Positions 33,994 to 44,111 are shown, counted from the first letter of the stretch. The stretch is 64,000 nucleotides of DNA from SZUA-36 sp963704855 (GCA_963704855.1 CAVPHY010000010.1:1-64000), one strand, 5' to 3'. Made by a program: numbers and translations. Notes: generated by a model from the sequence alone, not told the origin.

Positions 33994-35241
33994 GTGTTCA
34001 AATTGCGTATTGATGTCTTGTTGTTGGGCTTTGCCCTGGTAGTGGGCTGGCAGCCGGTTTTTGCCGAGGATCAGGCCGATGCGCACCTGGAACAGGCGCG
34101 GGCGATTCTCGCCAAGGCGCCCATCGTTGACGGACACAACGACCTGCCGATGGTGATACGCGATGAATTTGGCGGCAACGTGGAAGGCCATGACATTTCG
34201 GTGCCGGCCTCGCACGATACCGATATACCGCGTCTGCGTGCCGGTGGTGTAGGCACCCAGTTCTGGTCGGTTTATGTACCGAGTTCGGTGCCGCCGTTGC
34301 AGGCGGTTCGCCAGCAACTGGAACAGATCGATATCGCGCTGCGCATGATTCGCTTGTATCCAGGTGATCTGATGCTGGCCAAAAGTGTCGCCGATATCGA
34401 GCAGGCCCGTAAGGATGGCAAGATTGCTTCGCTGCTCGGTATCGAGGGCGGCCATACCATCGTCAATTCGCTCGGTGTGTTGCGCGCCTATTACGATCTC
34501 GGCGTGCGTTACATGACGCTCACCCATTACCACACCAACGACTGGGCCGACTCGGCCACTGACGACGCCCGTCATGGGGGCCTGACCGGCTTTGGTAAAG
34601 AGGTGGTGCACGAGATGAACCGCCTCGGCATGCTGGTGGATATATCGCATGTCTCGCCCGAAACCATGAACGATGTTCTCGATGTAACCGAAGCGCCGGT
34701 TATTTTTTCCCATTCCTCCGCAATGGCACTCACAAAGCATAAACGTAATGTTCCCGATGATGTACTGAGGCGCGTCACCCTGAATGACGGCATAGTCATG
34801 GTCACCTTCATCCCGGATTTTGTCTCTGATGAACGCAGGCTGTGGGCCGAGGAACTCGACCCGCTCACCAGGGACCTGGAAACCGAGGCGGAATGGGCCG
34901 CGGTGGCCGGGGAATACAAAAAGACGCACGGCGAACCGCCGCCGGGAACGCTCGCCCAGGTGGCCGATCACATCGACTACGTGGCCAAGGTCGCCGGTTT
35001 TGAGCACGTTGGTATTGGTGGTGATTTCTACGGGCAATCCGGCGATGACCTGGTAGAAGGCCTCGAAGACGTATCCCGGTATCCCTATCTTATCGCCGAG
35101 TTGTTACGCCGTGGCTGGAGCGAAGAAAATATCGCAAGGCTGACCCGCGGCAACCTGCTGCGGGTTTTCAGAGATACGGAAAAGATCGCGCAGCGCCTGC
35201 AAGGCGAACGGCCACCGTCGTTGATGAACTTCGAAGAGTAG
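33994..35241 (+). CDS. M19-family membrane-type dipeptidase, exported
   Basis: About 415 residues. I prefer the GTG at 33994, which has ggagag 5 bases upstream, over the ATG at 33982, which would lie within the ribosome site. Signal peptide to about residue 25 (LLLGFALVVGWQPVFAED). Zinc ligands of renal dipeptidase type are all present: DGHND, the bridging Glu in GIEGGH, His in DISHVSPETM and in FSHSSAMA, and the Asp in GIGGDFYG. It would hydrolyse L-x or D-x dipeptides in the periplasm. No operon partner is evident. Confidence 0.92.
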   Translation: MFKLRIDVLLLGFALVVGWQPVFAEDQADAHLEQARAILAKAPIVDGHNDLPMVIRDEFGGNVEGHDISVPASHDTDIPRLRAGGVGTQFWSVYVPSSVPPLQAVRQQLEQIDIALRMIRLYPGDLMLAKSVADIEQARKDGKIASLLGIEGGHTIVNSLGVLRAYYDLGVRYMTLTHYHTNDWADSATDDARHGGLTGFGKEVVHEMNRLGMLVDISHVSPETMNDVLDVTEAPVIFSHSSAMALTKHKRNVPDDVLRRVTLNDGIVMVTFIPDFVSDERRLWAEELDPLTRDLETEAEWAAVAGEYKKTHGEPPPGTLAQVADHIDYVAKVAGFEHVGIGGDFYGQSGDDLVEGLEDVSRYPYLIAELLRRGWSEENIARLTRGNLLRVFRDTEKIAQRLQGERPPSLMNFEE

Positions 35242-35487
35242 GCGTTTAAACTAACCTGGCGACAGGTATCGGCAAAGATCACATCATGCGGTCCAGGTCA
35301 GAATGCGTCACCCAGGATTCAGTAGAAAAAGCACTGCCCACCTGATGTTTGATTGGCTGTAACCTATGCACTTAAGAGCACGTCAACTGTGAGACAGCCC
35401 TAAGCAGAAAATCCTGCAATATGATTTTGTTATGATGAAATCCCCATTTAATACGCCCAATCTATTACATACCATCGGGAGTACCGC

Positions 35488-36369
35488 TTGAGAGTTTCCA
35501 GGGAATCGGCCATTAACCTCGCAGTTTTCCTTGTTTTGCTGATCGCTTGCACAGCGCTTGGATACTGGCTGCTTTTCAGGCTGGGCAGAGCCACACCTGT
35601 CATGCTGTCCGTCGGCGTTGCGACGGTCCTGACCTGCCTGCTAAGAAAGAAAGACCTGGCGACACTGGGCTGGGGCGGATGGAGCTGGAGGTATCAGTGG
35701 TTGAGCTACCTCCTACCACTGCTTCTCGCGTTTGTAGCCTATCTGATTATTTGGGCAGCAGGCTGGGGCGGGTGGTACAACACCGAATATGTGTTTCAAC
35801 TTGCACAGGATTACAACCTGGGTAACTGGAATGCTGAAAGCATCATTATTTTTCATTTTTTGCTCTCGGCAACCTACAGTTTTGTTCTTTTGCTGCCCTC
35901 AGTCCTGGGTGAAGAAATTGGCTGGAGAGGTTTCCTGGTGCCCGAGCTTGCCAGGTTCATGTCGTTTACCAACGTCGCACTCACGAGCGGATTAATCTGG
36001 TCGGTGTGGCACTGGCCGATGATGTTCAAGGGTTTCTACGGAAGTAACGTAACGCCTCTTTATTACCAGCTCTTCTTCTTTACCCTGCTCATAGTTTCCT
36101 ATTCCGTGATCATGGCCTATCTGCGATTCAAGACCAACAGCCTCTGGACCGCGGTGATATTTCATATGAGCGGCAATGTCTTTATTCAAAAAGTATTTAC
36201 ACCCCTGACAATTGAAAATGAAAGTTCAGCGAGGTACCTGGATGAGTTTGGCGCTGTCACGGCATTGGTTGCCTTTGCGTTCGCGATGTTTTTCTGGAAA
36301 AAGGGCAAGTCAGAGTTTGGTGATCTGGATAGATGGCGAGAAGACCACCAATTACGATTGGCAGGGTAA
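35488..36369 (+). CDS. CPBP-family intramembrane metalloprotease (Abi/Rce1-like)
   Basis: A 293-residue membrane protein from TTG with gggag 7 bases upstream. About eight membrane segments. The motifs are EE-x3-R in GEEIGWRGFLVPEL near residue 155, F/W-x3-H in WSVWHWPMMF and HxxxN in IFHMSGNVF. These form the glutamate/histidine metal site of Rce1-like proteases. Roles in bacteria include bacteriocin immunity and membrane-protein processing; none can be chosen here. Under its last 15 codons, in another frame, lies a fragment resembling an SDR gene end (36354-36386). Confidence 0.87.
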   Translation: MRVSRESAINLAVFLVLLIACTALGYWLLFRLGRATPVMLSVGVATVLTCLLRKKDLATLGWGGWSWRYQWLSYLLPLLLAFVAYLIIWAAGWGGWYNTEYVFQLAQDYNLGNWNAESIIIFHFLLSATYSFVLLLPSVLGEEIGWRGFLVPELARFMSFTNVALTSGLIWSVWHWPMMFKGFYGSNVTPLYYQLFFFTLLIVSYSVIMAYLRFKTNSLWTAVIFHMSGNVFIQKVFTPLTIENESSARYLDEFGAVTALVAFAFAMFFWKKGKSEFGDLDRWREDHQLRLAG

Positions 36370-36386
36370 CGAACTACCCTGGCAGG
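36354..36386 (+). other. Fragment resembling the 3' end of an SDR gene
   Basis: In a frame not used by the CPBP gene the sequence reads YDWQGNELPWQ. The exported SDR gene at 51503-52264 ends YDWQGEELPW then stop. The two stretches match at 27 of 33 bases by eye. It suggests that a short piece of a related gene end lies here, or a coincidence of a favoured sequence. Confidence 0.4.
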
Positions 36387-36461
36387 GCAATTGGGTTAGA
36401 CTGGACGTTAAACCACTTTCACGCTTTCATAATAAGATTATCCAAGACTCAGGAGACAGCC

Positions 36462-37337
36462 ATGTGTGACGATATCACTGAAAAAGACAACGAGGCGTAT
36501 TTTCGCAAGCAGGGGTTAACCCGCCGCGAGTTCAGCAAACTCGGAATGGGCGCAGCCCTGGCAATGATGCTACCGCCTGTCGCGAATGCATTGGACATCA
36601 CCGAGGAGGATGTGCTTGTCGAAACGCCTGATGGTAGCGCGGATTGTTACTTCGTACGTCCGGCAGCCGGTGCGTACGCGGCTGTCATTATCTGGCCGGA
36701 CATCATGGGTATTCGGACCTCCTTTCGCATGATGGGAAAACGCCTGGCGGAATCAGGTTATTCGGTGCTGGTGGTGAACCCTTACTACCGTACGGCAAAA
36801 GGGCCGGTGATTGAGGATGGTGAATCTTTCAGTGACCCGGCCGTGCGTGAACGCCTGATGCCGCATGCCAAGTCATTGTCCCCGGAAACCTGTGTTACCG
36901 ATGGTAAAGCGTTCGTGGCGTATCTTGATGAACAACCGTCAGTCGATACCGGCAGAAAAATTGGCACCACCGGTTATTGCATGACGGGCTCCTACACCAT
37001 GCGACTCGCCGCAGCCATGCCTGAGCGCATTGGTGCCGGTGGCTCTTTCCACGGTGGCGGATTGGCAAGCGACGACCCGGACAGCCCACATTTGCTCGCG
37101 CCGATGATGAAAGCAGGTTTCTTGATTGCGATTGCAGAAAACGATGACGAAAAAGACCCAAATGCCAAGGTGCTTTTACGTGAGGCCTTCGATAACGCTG
37201 GCGTTAAAGCAGAAATTGAAGTCTACGAGGGTGCATTACACGGCTGGTGCCCGCCTGACTCCAGGGTTTACAACAAGGCCCAGGCAGAGCGTGCATGGGG
37301 CAGGTTGCTTGCATTGTTTGAGCGCGAGCTAGCATGA
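36462..37337 (+). CDS. Dienelactone-hydrolase-family protein, Tat-exported
   Basis: A 291-residue alpha/beta hydrolase from ATG with aggaga 8 bases upstream. The N-terminus shows a twin-arginine signal (LTRREFSKLGMGAALAMM). The nucleophile elbow is GYCMTG (Cys nucleophile, as in dienelactone hydrolase), the acid lies in AENDDEKDP and the His in YEGALHGWCPPD. Dienelactone hydrolases cut lactones in aromatic degradation, but exported members act on unknown esters or lactones. Confidence 0.9.
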   Translation: MCDDITEKDNEAYFRKQGLTRREFSKLGMGAALAMMLPPVANALDITEEDVLVETPDGSADCYFVRPAAGAYAAVIIWPDIMGIRTSFRMMGKRLAESGYSVLVVNPYYRTAKGPVIEDGESFSDPAVRERLMPHAKSLSPETCVTDGKAFVAYLDEQPSVDTGRKIGTTGYCMTGSYTMRLAAAMPERIGAGGSFHGGGLASDDPDSPHLLAPMMKAGFLIAIAENDDEKDPNAKVLLREAFDNAGVKAEIEVYEGALHGWCPPDSRVYNKAQAERAWGRLLALFERELA

Positions 37338-37400
37338 GGGCCGGTATCGCTTTTGATTAATGTACGTCGTGCGAATTCGAAGATCATAGTACCTTTTAAT

Positions 37401-39135
37401 CTATACCCGCTTCGGGATGATCCATCTTTTGAAGAAATCCGATACCGTCAGCTGCGACAGGTCGCGAAACTCACCGGCGTCGAAAAAAGAGCCGCTGCAT
37501 TCTGCACAGGATTCGAACCAGATGTGCTGTTGTTGCTCATCGACATTGCGGCACATTTCACCGCCGCAGCGCGGGCAGCGGTACTGGTCCATGGCGTTGT
37601 ATTCCCGGCCTTGCCTGGCGCTGCCGGTGTCGATGATCGCCGCTGCTTCCTTGTTACGCAGCAGTTCCATCTCGCCTGCGTCAAACCACAGACCGCCACA
37701 ATCGTGGCAACGGTCGACCTCGGTGCCCTGCACATCGACCTGCGCCATGTCGGAACGGCACTTGGGACAACGCATGGCGCCTGACCAGAAAACGCCACCG
37801 CTGGCAGTTGAACCGGCCGTAAATGTGCGCGCGCCCTTTTTTGCGACGGCCGATTCTTCATCATGTTTATGTCGATGAAACAGCAATACGACAATCAACA
37901 CGATCACCAGCGCAGCCATCAACATGTAGGATTCCGTGTAGCTGGTCTGTTCTGAAACCATGCCGAATATTTTCGAACCCGCAGAGTGACCGAGGTTGGC
38001 CACCGACATGTAAATGGCGAATTGTGTTGCCGAACAACTGCTGGAGCATACGGCCATCCCGAGCGCAATAACACAGACCATTACTACCGGCAGCATGATC
38101 ACCCAGATGGACAGCATCACCTTCACATAGGTGCCGTCCGTCCACATGAATTGGGTCTGGGCCAGCAGGAATGCATGTACACCGACCAGCGAGATGGTGA
38201 ATATCAACATGCGCTTCGAGCCAAAGCGGTCGATCATCGGCCCGAAAGCCAGTGTCAGCCCGGCGCCGATCAGACCCATCACGGCCACCAGTTGCGACCA
38301 TTGGGCCGAGGTAAAACCAAACACCTTGACCGCCGCAACCGGCATGAGTGCGTGGCCATAACCACTGATCAGGCCATCGACCAGCATGATGGCCATAACC
38401 ACCAGGCTGGCACGCTTCCATAACACCTTGTTAACCCCGGCGAACACCGCCTTGAACGAGTTGCCTTCCCGGTGCGCCGATGCGGATTTGCCGGAAGTCC
38501 AGGGCAACTTGCGCTCACCCGGACGTTCAAGCACAAAGATAAAGGCAAAAAAGAACACGCTGGATACAATTGCCGCGGCCAAAGCGGTTGCTTTCAAGCC
38601 AAAGCTCACCAGCATCACACCGGAAACCGCCGAGGTAGCTGCCCAGCCAACCGCTTTACCAAAACTCATATAGGCATTGAGGCGGCCCTGTTCATTGACT
38701 GGTGTTAAATCAATCGACATGCCATCCACTGCAACATCCTGGGTTGCGGCAAATGTATTGACGAAAACACCGATCATCATCAGCAGACCGATCTGCCCTA
38801 CCGGGTCCTCGACCAGCATCAGGGCAAGAAAAGAAACCGATAAGCCCAGTTGCGCACCAAGCACCCACGGTCGCCGCCGGCCCATTGGTGCGAAATTCGA
38901 AACGGTCCATCAACGGCCCGGTCAGCAGCTTGAACACCCACGGCAATATGATGACCGCAAGGTAGGATCCAATATCCGCTGCACTGACCCCCTGGCTGAC
39001 CAGCCAGGCGGGTATCGCGATACCGAGCAGGCCATACGGGATGCCCTGGGCAAAGTACATCATCGCACCGGTCAGGTAACGGATGCGTGGACTGTCTATC
39101 AGGGTATAGCTCCGGGTGCCCGACGATGGGTTCAT
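37401..39135 (-). CDS. MFS (AmpG/PAT-like) transporter fused to two TFIIB-type zinc ribbons (one frameshift near 38884)
   Basis: About 578 residues. The N-terminal part starts MNPSSGTRSYTLIDSPRIRY and has YFAQGIPYGLLGIAIPAWLV, matching PAT/AmpG-like MFS carriers. The frame breaks near 38884; removing one A from accaatggg restores the family motif DRFEFRTMGRRRPW. Twelve membrane segments follow. After a short linker the same frame runs into two zinc ribbons, CPKC..CHDCGGLWFDAGE and CPRCGGEM..CAECSGSFFDAGE. Fusion of a transporter to zf-TFIIB domains is unusual. An ATG at 37775 (MRCPKCRSDM) could start a separate 124-residue protein. The next gene upstream on this strand also encodes zinc ribbons. 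Confidence 0.8.
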
Positions 39136-39240
39136 GCTTGGCTCACTTTTTATTGTTGTTCAAAGAAGTCTAGTACATCTGATGGCTTTTACCATCCCGG
39201 CGCTTAATTGCGATGCTTTGACCGCGCGGTTCCGCGCTGG

Positions 39241-39777
39241 TTAATCGTCAGAAAACTTGTTGAAAAAACCGTCGAACCCTAGTTCTTTCGAAACACTGCC
39301 GTCCAGCAGTTTTAACAGAAAAGACCGGCGTTGATGCTGTTCTTCTCTGAACGCTGCAAGCGTCAATTCCTCGGGTGTGAGAAGCCTGCTTCCCGGTCTT
39401 TTTTCGGATTCATTTTCAGGCGGGTCTTTCGGCTTTGCCTTGGTCACAACTCTCGGCAGGCTTGAAAACTCCTTGTCATCAAACCAAAGAATCTGGCAGC
39501 TGCGGCACACGTCGATCAGGATCTCACCATCCTGCCCTTCCGCCTCAACCACGCTGAGTGGTTTCTTGCAACCCGGACAGGGCCGTCCGGTATCGGTATT
39601 GCCGGAGTAGAGTTGTTGCCAGATTTTCTTGAACGCTTTCTCATCCAGCTCTTTTCGAACGGTAGGTATCGAAATCACGAGACCACAGCAGGAAGTACAT
39701 TTCCGCAGACGAACATCTCCGAGCGTTTGCTTCTCGAGTGAGACATTACATGTGGGACACGAAAAATCCATTTTCAC
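39241..39777 (-). CDS. Double zinc-ribbon (zf-TFIIB-like) protein
   Basis: A 178-residue protein with two Cys4 ribbons: CPTCNVSL..CTSCCGLV near residues 9-35 and CPGCKKPL..CRSCQILWFDDKEF near residues 66-105. A charged linker (KAKPKDPPENESEKRPGSRL) and a helical C-terminus ending KELGFDGFFNKFSDD follow. Cytoplasmic; function of the family is unknown. It lies 105 bases upstream of the MFS-zinc-ribbon gene on the same strand, and both carry WFD-x-x-E motifs after their second cysteine pair. Confidence 0.82.
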   Translation of the reverse strand: MKMDFSCPTCNVSLEKQTLGDVRLRKCTSCCGLVISIPTVRKELDEKAFKKIWQQLYSGNTDTGRPCPGCKKPLSVVEAEGQDGEILIDVCRSCQILWFDDKEFSSLPRVVTKAKPKDPPENESEKRPGSRLLTPEELTLAAFREEQHQRRSFLLKLLDGSVSKELGFDGFFNKFSDD

Positions 39778-39836
39778 AGTTTAACTGTAATCGGTGCTGT
39801 TGGGACGCTTACAAAGGTAAACTGATAAATTGCGGT

Positions 39837-41921
39837 TTATAACCCATGCTGTCCAGCAGACCCAGGTTGGTCTGGATACTGCTCATCGTTCCCCAATCGC
39901 AGTTGCAAGGCCGCTGCCAGTTCCGTGAATTCAGGGTTTTGCCCGATGACCGACACGCTATCCAGCAACGCAAGGCTCTCGTTCCATGTTGCGATCGCAG
40001 ACTGCTGCGAACCGCTTGCAGCCTGTGCATCCCCGTCGATCAAGCCGGCGAGAACGAGATTTTTACGTGATTCGAGGTTGGCCGGGTCCTGCGTCAGCAA
40101 CTCCGCGAAAACTGCCCTGGCAGCGGATGAGAATACCAGCGATTGCACCGCGTCACCTTCCACCAGCGCCAACCACGCCCGGTATGTCTTGGTCAGGCCT
40201 TCACCTGTGCGCCACGACCACTTTTTTTCATCTGTTTGCAGCAGTTCGGCCCACATTTCAGATGATTCATCCAGCGCCGCCCTGGCCGGTTCCAAGCGCA
40301 TTTGTTGAACTTCCACGGCTGCCAGTTCGCGCTTGTAAGTGGCCAGTTTTTCCTTCCACTCGGTGTGGCCCGGGTCATGTTGGTGCAACTGCGTGACAAT
40401 GCGGATAGCATTTGAAAATGCATCACGGGCCGGGTCGTAGTCACCCCGCGCCATGGCGTTGCGGCCAAGGTATTGATGGCTGGTCGCGAGGTAGCTGCGC
40501 CACCAGTTTTGGTCCGGCGCCGAGTTGGAAACTGCCTGCTTGATTTCGAGGTCTGTCTTGAAATGCCGCCCCGCCTCCTCGAGCCTGCCCAGTGACTGGA
40601 CCACCTTGCCGATGTTGTTGTGAGCAAAGCCCACTTCGAGCCGGTATTCAGCGTTGTCCGGCTCCATTTCCAGTATCGTGTCGTTAATGACGGCGATTTC
40701 CCTGTACAGATCCAGCGACTGCTCCAGCTGACCCTGTAATTCGAGCACACGGGCGAGGTTGGTGTAGGCGTAGCTCCTCTCCACCAGCCACTCCGGTTTG
40801 CCGGGCTCGGTTTGAACCACCCGGTCGATGATCGGAATGACTTTTTGGAACTCCTCACCCGCGGCTTGCAACTCGCCGCGCTGCCAGTGAACCAGCCCGA
40901 TCCAGAAATGGCTGTTGCCGAGCGCGATCTGTAACCCGGCATCCGAGGGCTCTTTATCGGCCAGCCGTAATGATATGGCCCGGGCTTCGCGGAACGATTC
41001 CAGGGCGGCAGCCAGTTCCCCCTGGTCCAGGCGGGTTTCACCGATCTTGGTGAGCACCCCCGCACGTTGGCTTAACACCTTGTCGTCAACCTCCTCGTCA
41101 CGCAGCGATGAAAAGTACTCCATGGCCTTATTGCCGACGCTCATGAAATCCTCGAGACGGCCGATCTCGTACAAACGCCCATACAGGTCTCCGACCATGA
41201 ACCCGATCAGGTCTTCGGCCTGGGCCCGGCGGCGCTGCGCCTCGGCATCGGAAAGAAAGGCCATAATGGCCAGTGAGACAGTAAGAACGGAGACTGCTGC
41301 GAAACCACCGGTGATCGCCAGCAAACGACGATTGCGGCGTTGCAGATCACGCTGCGTGAGGTTGGCCAGATCGACGTCGAGGATACCCGAGATAAGTTTC
41401 AGCTTGGCGAGCGTGCGGCCGTCGGCAACCCGGCGGGCATCGGCTGCCAGGGGTTCGGCCGGAACATCGCTCAATCCACCATCTCGCCACTCGTATCGCA
41501 AGGCCTCCGGAAAACATTCAATTTCACCGGCACCATGCGGTTCTCCGTCAATGATGAAGCAGAATATTCGCCCGGAGCCCCCCAGGCGCTTGAAGGTGAG
41601 TATCTCCTCGTTCACCCACTTTGAGCGCGCCGCCGCCGGTGAGCAGATGACGACAAGGTTTGCGGATTCCTGCAGGGCCTGGTTGACGGCCCCGGAAAGA
41701 CTGGAGGCCGAGGATAGTTCTTCCCGGTCCCTGAAAACCGGGGACAGTGGTTTTAACTGCCGGTGAATGACAGCGTCTTTGATTGTCACACCGCGTGGCG
41801 GCCTGTAAGACTCCAATGCCCGGTGCAGCCACCTTGCCCACTTGTTATCCGCGTGGCTGTAGCTGATAAAAACCCGGTATTTGAAAACCTTGTCTTTACC
41901 GCCTGGCGGGGCCCCGGTCAT
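39837..41921 (-). CDS. TIR-domain protein with transmembrane helix and TPR repeats
   Basis: A 694-residue protein with three parts. Residues 14-135 are a TIR-like domain (YRVFISYSHADNKWARWLHR, PVFRDREELSSASSLSGAVN and NLVVICSPAAARSKWVNEEI). Residues 199-223 are one membrane helix (LLAITGGFAAVSVLTVSLAI). Residues about 260-690 are tetratricopeptide repeats. TIR domains either bind partners or cleave NAD; the Glu in the SKWVNEE segment sits where NADase TIRs have their catalytic Glu, but activity is not shown. The ATG shares one base with the stop of a small upstream gene, so the two are coupled. Possible roles are immune or stress signalling at the inner membrane. Confidence 0.87.
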   Translation of the reverse strand: MTGAPPGGKDKVFKYRVFISYSHADNKWARWLHRALESYRPPRGVTIKDAVIHRQLKPLSPVFRDREELSSASSLSGAVNQALQESANLVVICSPAAARSKWVNEEILTFKRLGGSGRIFCFIIDGEPHGAGEIECFPEALRYEWRDGGLSDVPAEPLAADARRVADGRTLAKLKLISGILDVDLANLTQRDLQRRNRRLLAITGGFAAVSVLTVSLAIMAFLSDAEAQRRRAQAEDLIGFMVGDLYGRLYEIGRLEDFMSVGNKAMEYFSSLRDEEVDDKVLSQRAGVLTKIGETRLDQGELAAALESFREARAISLRLADKEPSDAGLQIALGNSHFWIGLVHWQRGELQAAGEEFQKVIPIIDRVVQTEPGKPEWLVERSYAYTNLARVLELQGQLEQSLDLYREIAVINDTILEMEPDNAEYRLEVGFAHNNIGKVVQSLGRLEEAGRHFKTDLEIKQAVSNSAPDQNWWRSYLATSHQYLGRNAMARGDYDPARDAFSNAIRIVTQLHQHDPGHTEWKEKLATYKRELAAVEVQQMRLEPARAALDESSEMWAELLQTDEKKWSWRTGEGLTKTYRAWLALVEGDAVQSLVFSSAARAVFAELLTQDPANLESRKNLVLAGLIDGDAQAASGSQQSAIATWNESLALLDSVSVIGQNPEFTELAAALQLRLGNDEQYPDQPGSAGQHGL

Positions 41922-42286
41922 CAGTTACGGATGACCGGTTTGCCTCCCCCTACACCATCTTTGGTGGAGCTATACAAGATGTCATTCAGCTTTACGATGA
42001 TTTCATACTCGTATTCATCCGCATCACCCGTGTCTGGCGCCCGGTTGTTGCAACTGATTTTTGTGCGGGCAATATTGATGCTTTGACAATTGAAATATGC
42101 CTGGTTCAGGTCGTTCAGACGCTCAATTGTGAATGACTCACCACTCTTTCTGTTCCAGCGAATTCTGCGTCCTTTGGCTTTGACATCCGTATCCGAAATA
42201 ATAACTGCCGGGTTTAGGCTGGTATCCAGGCTCACTTCCAGATCGACTGGTGCTTTCCCGAACAACCTCCGAAAAAAATCAAACAT
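41921..42286 (-). CDS. Small protein coupled to the TIR-TPR gene
   Basis: A 121-residue protein from ATG 42286 (MFDFFRRLFGKAPVDLEVSL); a longer start at 42367 is possible. It appears beta-rich (DTDVKAKGRRIRWNRKSGES, then YEYEIIVKLNDILYSS) with two cysteines (FNCQSINIARTKISCNN). I recognise no family. Its TGA overlaps the ATG of the TIR gene by one base, so the products are made together and may interact. No signal peptide. Confidence 0.65.
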   Translation of the reverse strand: MFDFFRRLFGKAPVDLEVSLDTSLNPAVIISDTDVKAKGRRIRWNRKSGESFTIERLNDLNQAYFNCQSINIARTKISCNNRAPDTGDADEYEYEIIVKLNDILYSSTKDGVGGGKPVIRN

Positions 42287-42414
42287 GGCTTTGTACTCCT
42301 CTTCGATCTCACGCGGAAAATGGTCCCGCCATCCAAAGTTTAGTTGAAAATTTAGATATTTGCGCAAACCCGGACTATGCTTAAATCACCGGACACGCTT
42401 GTCGGGGGTTTTGG

Positions 42415-44111
42415 ATGTTGAAACTTTTTGGACTGATGGGTGCATTGATCTGTGCCGCCTGGGCGCTCTCGTCCTGTGGCAAGAGCGAGCCCATGAGGTT
42501 TGCGATTGTCGGGCCCATGGTTTACCCGCGGATGCTGCCAACCCACCAGGACGTCGACTTGATAGAGCCACCAGACACAGCATTAGCTCCGCGCTGGAAA
42601 CCGGGTGATCCAACCATTGACCCGGGCGATATCAAGGCTTCCATCGCGTTTGCTGGAGCGGGAGAGAGCTGGTTCAGCCGATTGCTGCGACGAATTTGTT
42701 GCGCCATTTTTTCCTGCGAGCCCGAACCACCCAAACCACCGGACGATACTTATGACCCCACGGAAGTCACGGAAGATGTCAATTTTGAAGGCATCCCCGG
42801 CACCGGTTACGAGGCGCCGGATCCGGTTGGCGACATCGGTCCCAACCATTACGTGCAAGCGGTGAATTCAGCATTCCAGGTTTTCGACACTGCGGGCAAC
42901 CCCTTGACCAATGCTCTTTTAATCAAGCACCTCTGGAATAATACAGACAGCCCGTGCAAACTCGCACATCCGCGCGACCCCATTGTCCGCTATGACAAGC
43001 AGGCAGACCGTTGGCTGATCAGTGGATTTATCATGCCGTCCTCCGGAGAACGTATGTGTATTGCGATCTCGCAGACCCCGGATCCATCGAGCCCCCTGTG
43101 GTTCCTGTATGAATTCAAGGCCGTGGATCCGATCAGCAACCAGCCCTTCTCAATCGATTTCCCCAAGCTGGCGGTCTGGCCAGACGCCTATTACCTGAGT
43201 ACGGTCGAAGGCTTCAATCTCGGGCTTGACGTCTGGGCACTCGAGCGCAGCAAAATGCTCGCAGGGCAAGCGGCTGGCGTGGTCCGCTTCCAGGTTTCGA
43301 ATCCGGGTATCGCCCTGCTTCCCGGTGATCCTGACGGACCGCCGCCACCTGGCGGTTCACCTGCCTGGTTTGCACGACAGATGGATGATGACCGGGTTGG
43401 CAATGGCGTTGACCGTGTCGAGGTGTTCAGCTTCTCCGTTGACTGGAGCAACCCCTCCGGTTCCACCTTTGTTAAACAGGACGTCCTGCCGGTTGATACG
43501 TTCGATTCCATACTCTGCTCAACTGCAATACTGGACACATGCGTTCCCCAGCCAGGCACCCCCCAGTTGCTGGAAACACTCAGTATCTGGCCGCAATGGC
43601 GGCTTCAATACCGCAACATGGGCGAATCATGAATCCCTGCTTTTCAACCACACCATCGATACCGATGGCGCAGGCCACGCCGGTATCAGGTGGTACGAGT
43701 TGCGTCGTCCACCCGACGGCAGCTGGACGGTCCATCAACAGGGTACCCACCAGGACCAGGATTTGAACTATTTCATGGGCAGCATTTCGATGGATCCAGA
43801 AGGGGAACATCGCGCTGGGCTATGCCGCTTCCGGTTCAACCGTGTTTCCGGGCATTCGCATAGCACACCGCATGGCCGACGACGCACCGGGATCGATGCC
43901 GGGAGCCGAATATGTGGCAGTTTCAGGCTCCGGTTCGCAGGCCTTCGATAATCCGCGATGGGGCAATTACAGTACGATGGATGTCGACCCCGATAATGAT
44001 TGCACCTTTTGGTACACGCATGAATATTACGAGGTGACTTCATTGGCGGGCTGGCGCACCCGGGTATTGAGTTTCAGTTTGCCCGGATGCGTTCAATCCG
44101 CCAGCTACTAG
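42415..44111 (+). CDS. Secreted lipoprotein, beta-propeller-like (two frameshifts)
   Basis: About 565 residues once repaired. The lipoprotein signal is MLKLFGLMGALICAAWALSS before Cys21. It shares the DPVGDIGPNHYVQAVNSAFQ motif with a family of secreted proteins that follow with FDTAGNPL. The frame breaks near 43622 (extra G; restores RNMGNHESLLFNHTID) and near 43804 (GGGG for GGG; restores SMDPEGNIALGYAASG). It ends CVQSASY at 44111. The length is two over a multiple of three, as two inserted bases require. Repeated aromatic strands (WYELRR, FWYTHEYY) suggest a propeller. Function unknown. Confidence 0.75.

Noticed and set aside
33919..35037. A 372-codon minus-strand open frame
   Set aside because: It is the antisense shadow of the M19 dipeptidase, which shows all zinc ligands.
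40193..41065. A 290-codon frame on the same strand as the TIR-TPR gene
   Set aside because: It is an out-of-frame shadow in the TPR region with W/R/S-rich composition.
43600..43830. Programmed frameshifting in the secreted lipoprotein
   Set aside because: No slippery heptamer or downstream pseudoknot is evident, and the same +1 pattern affects seven unrelated genes, so insertion errors are more likely.
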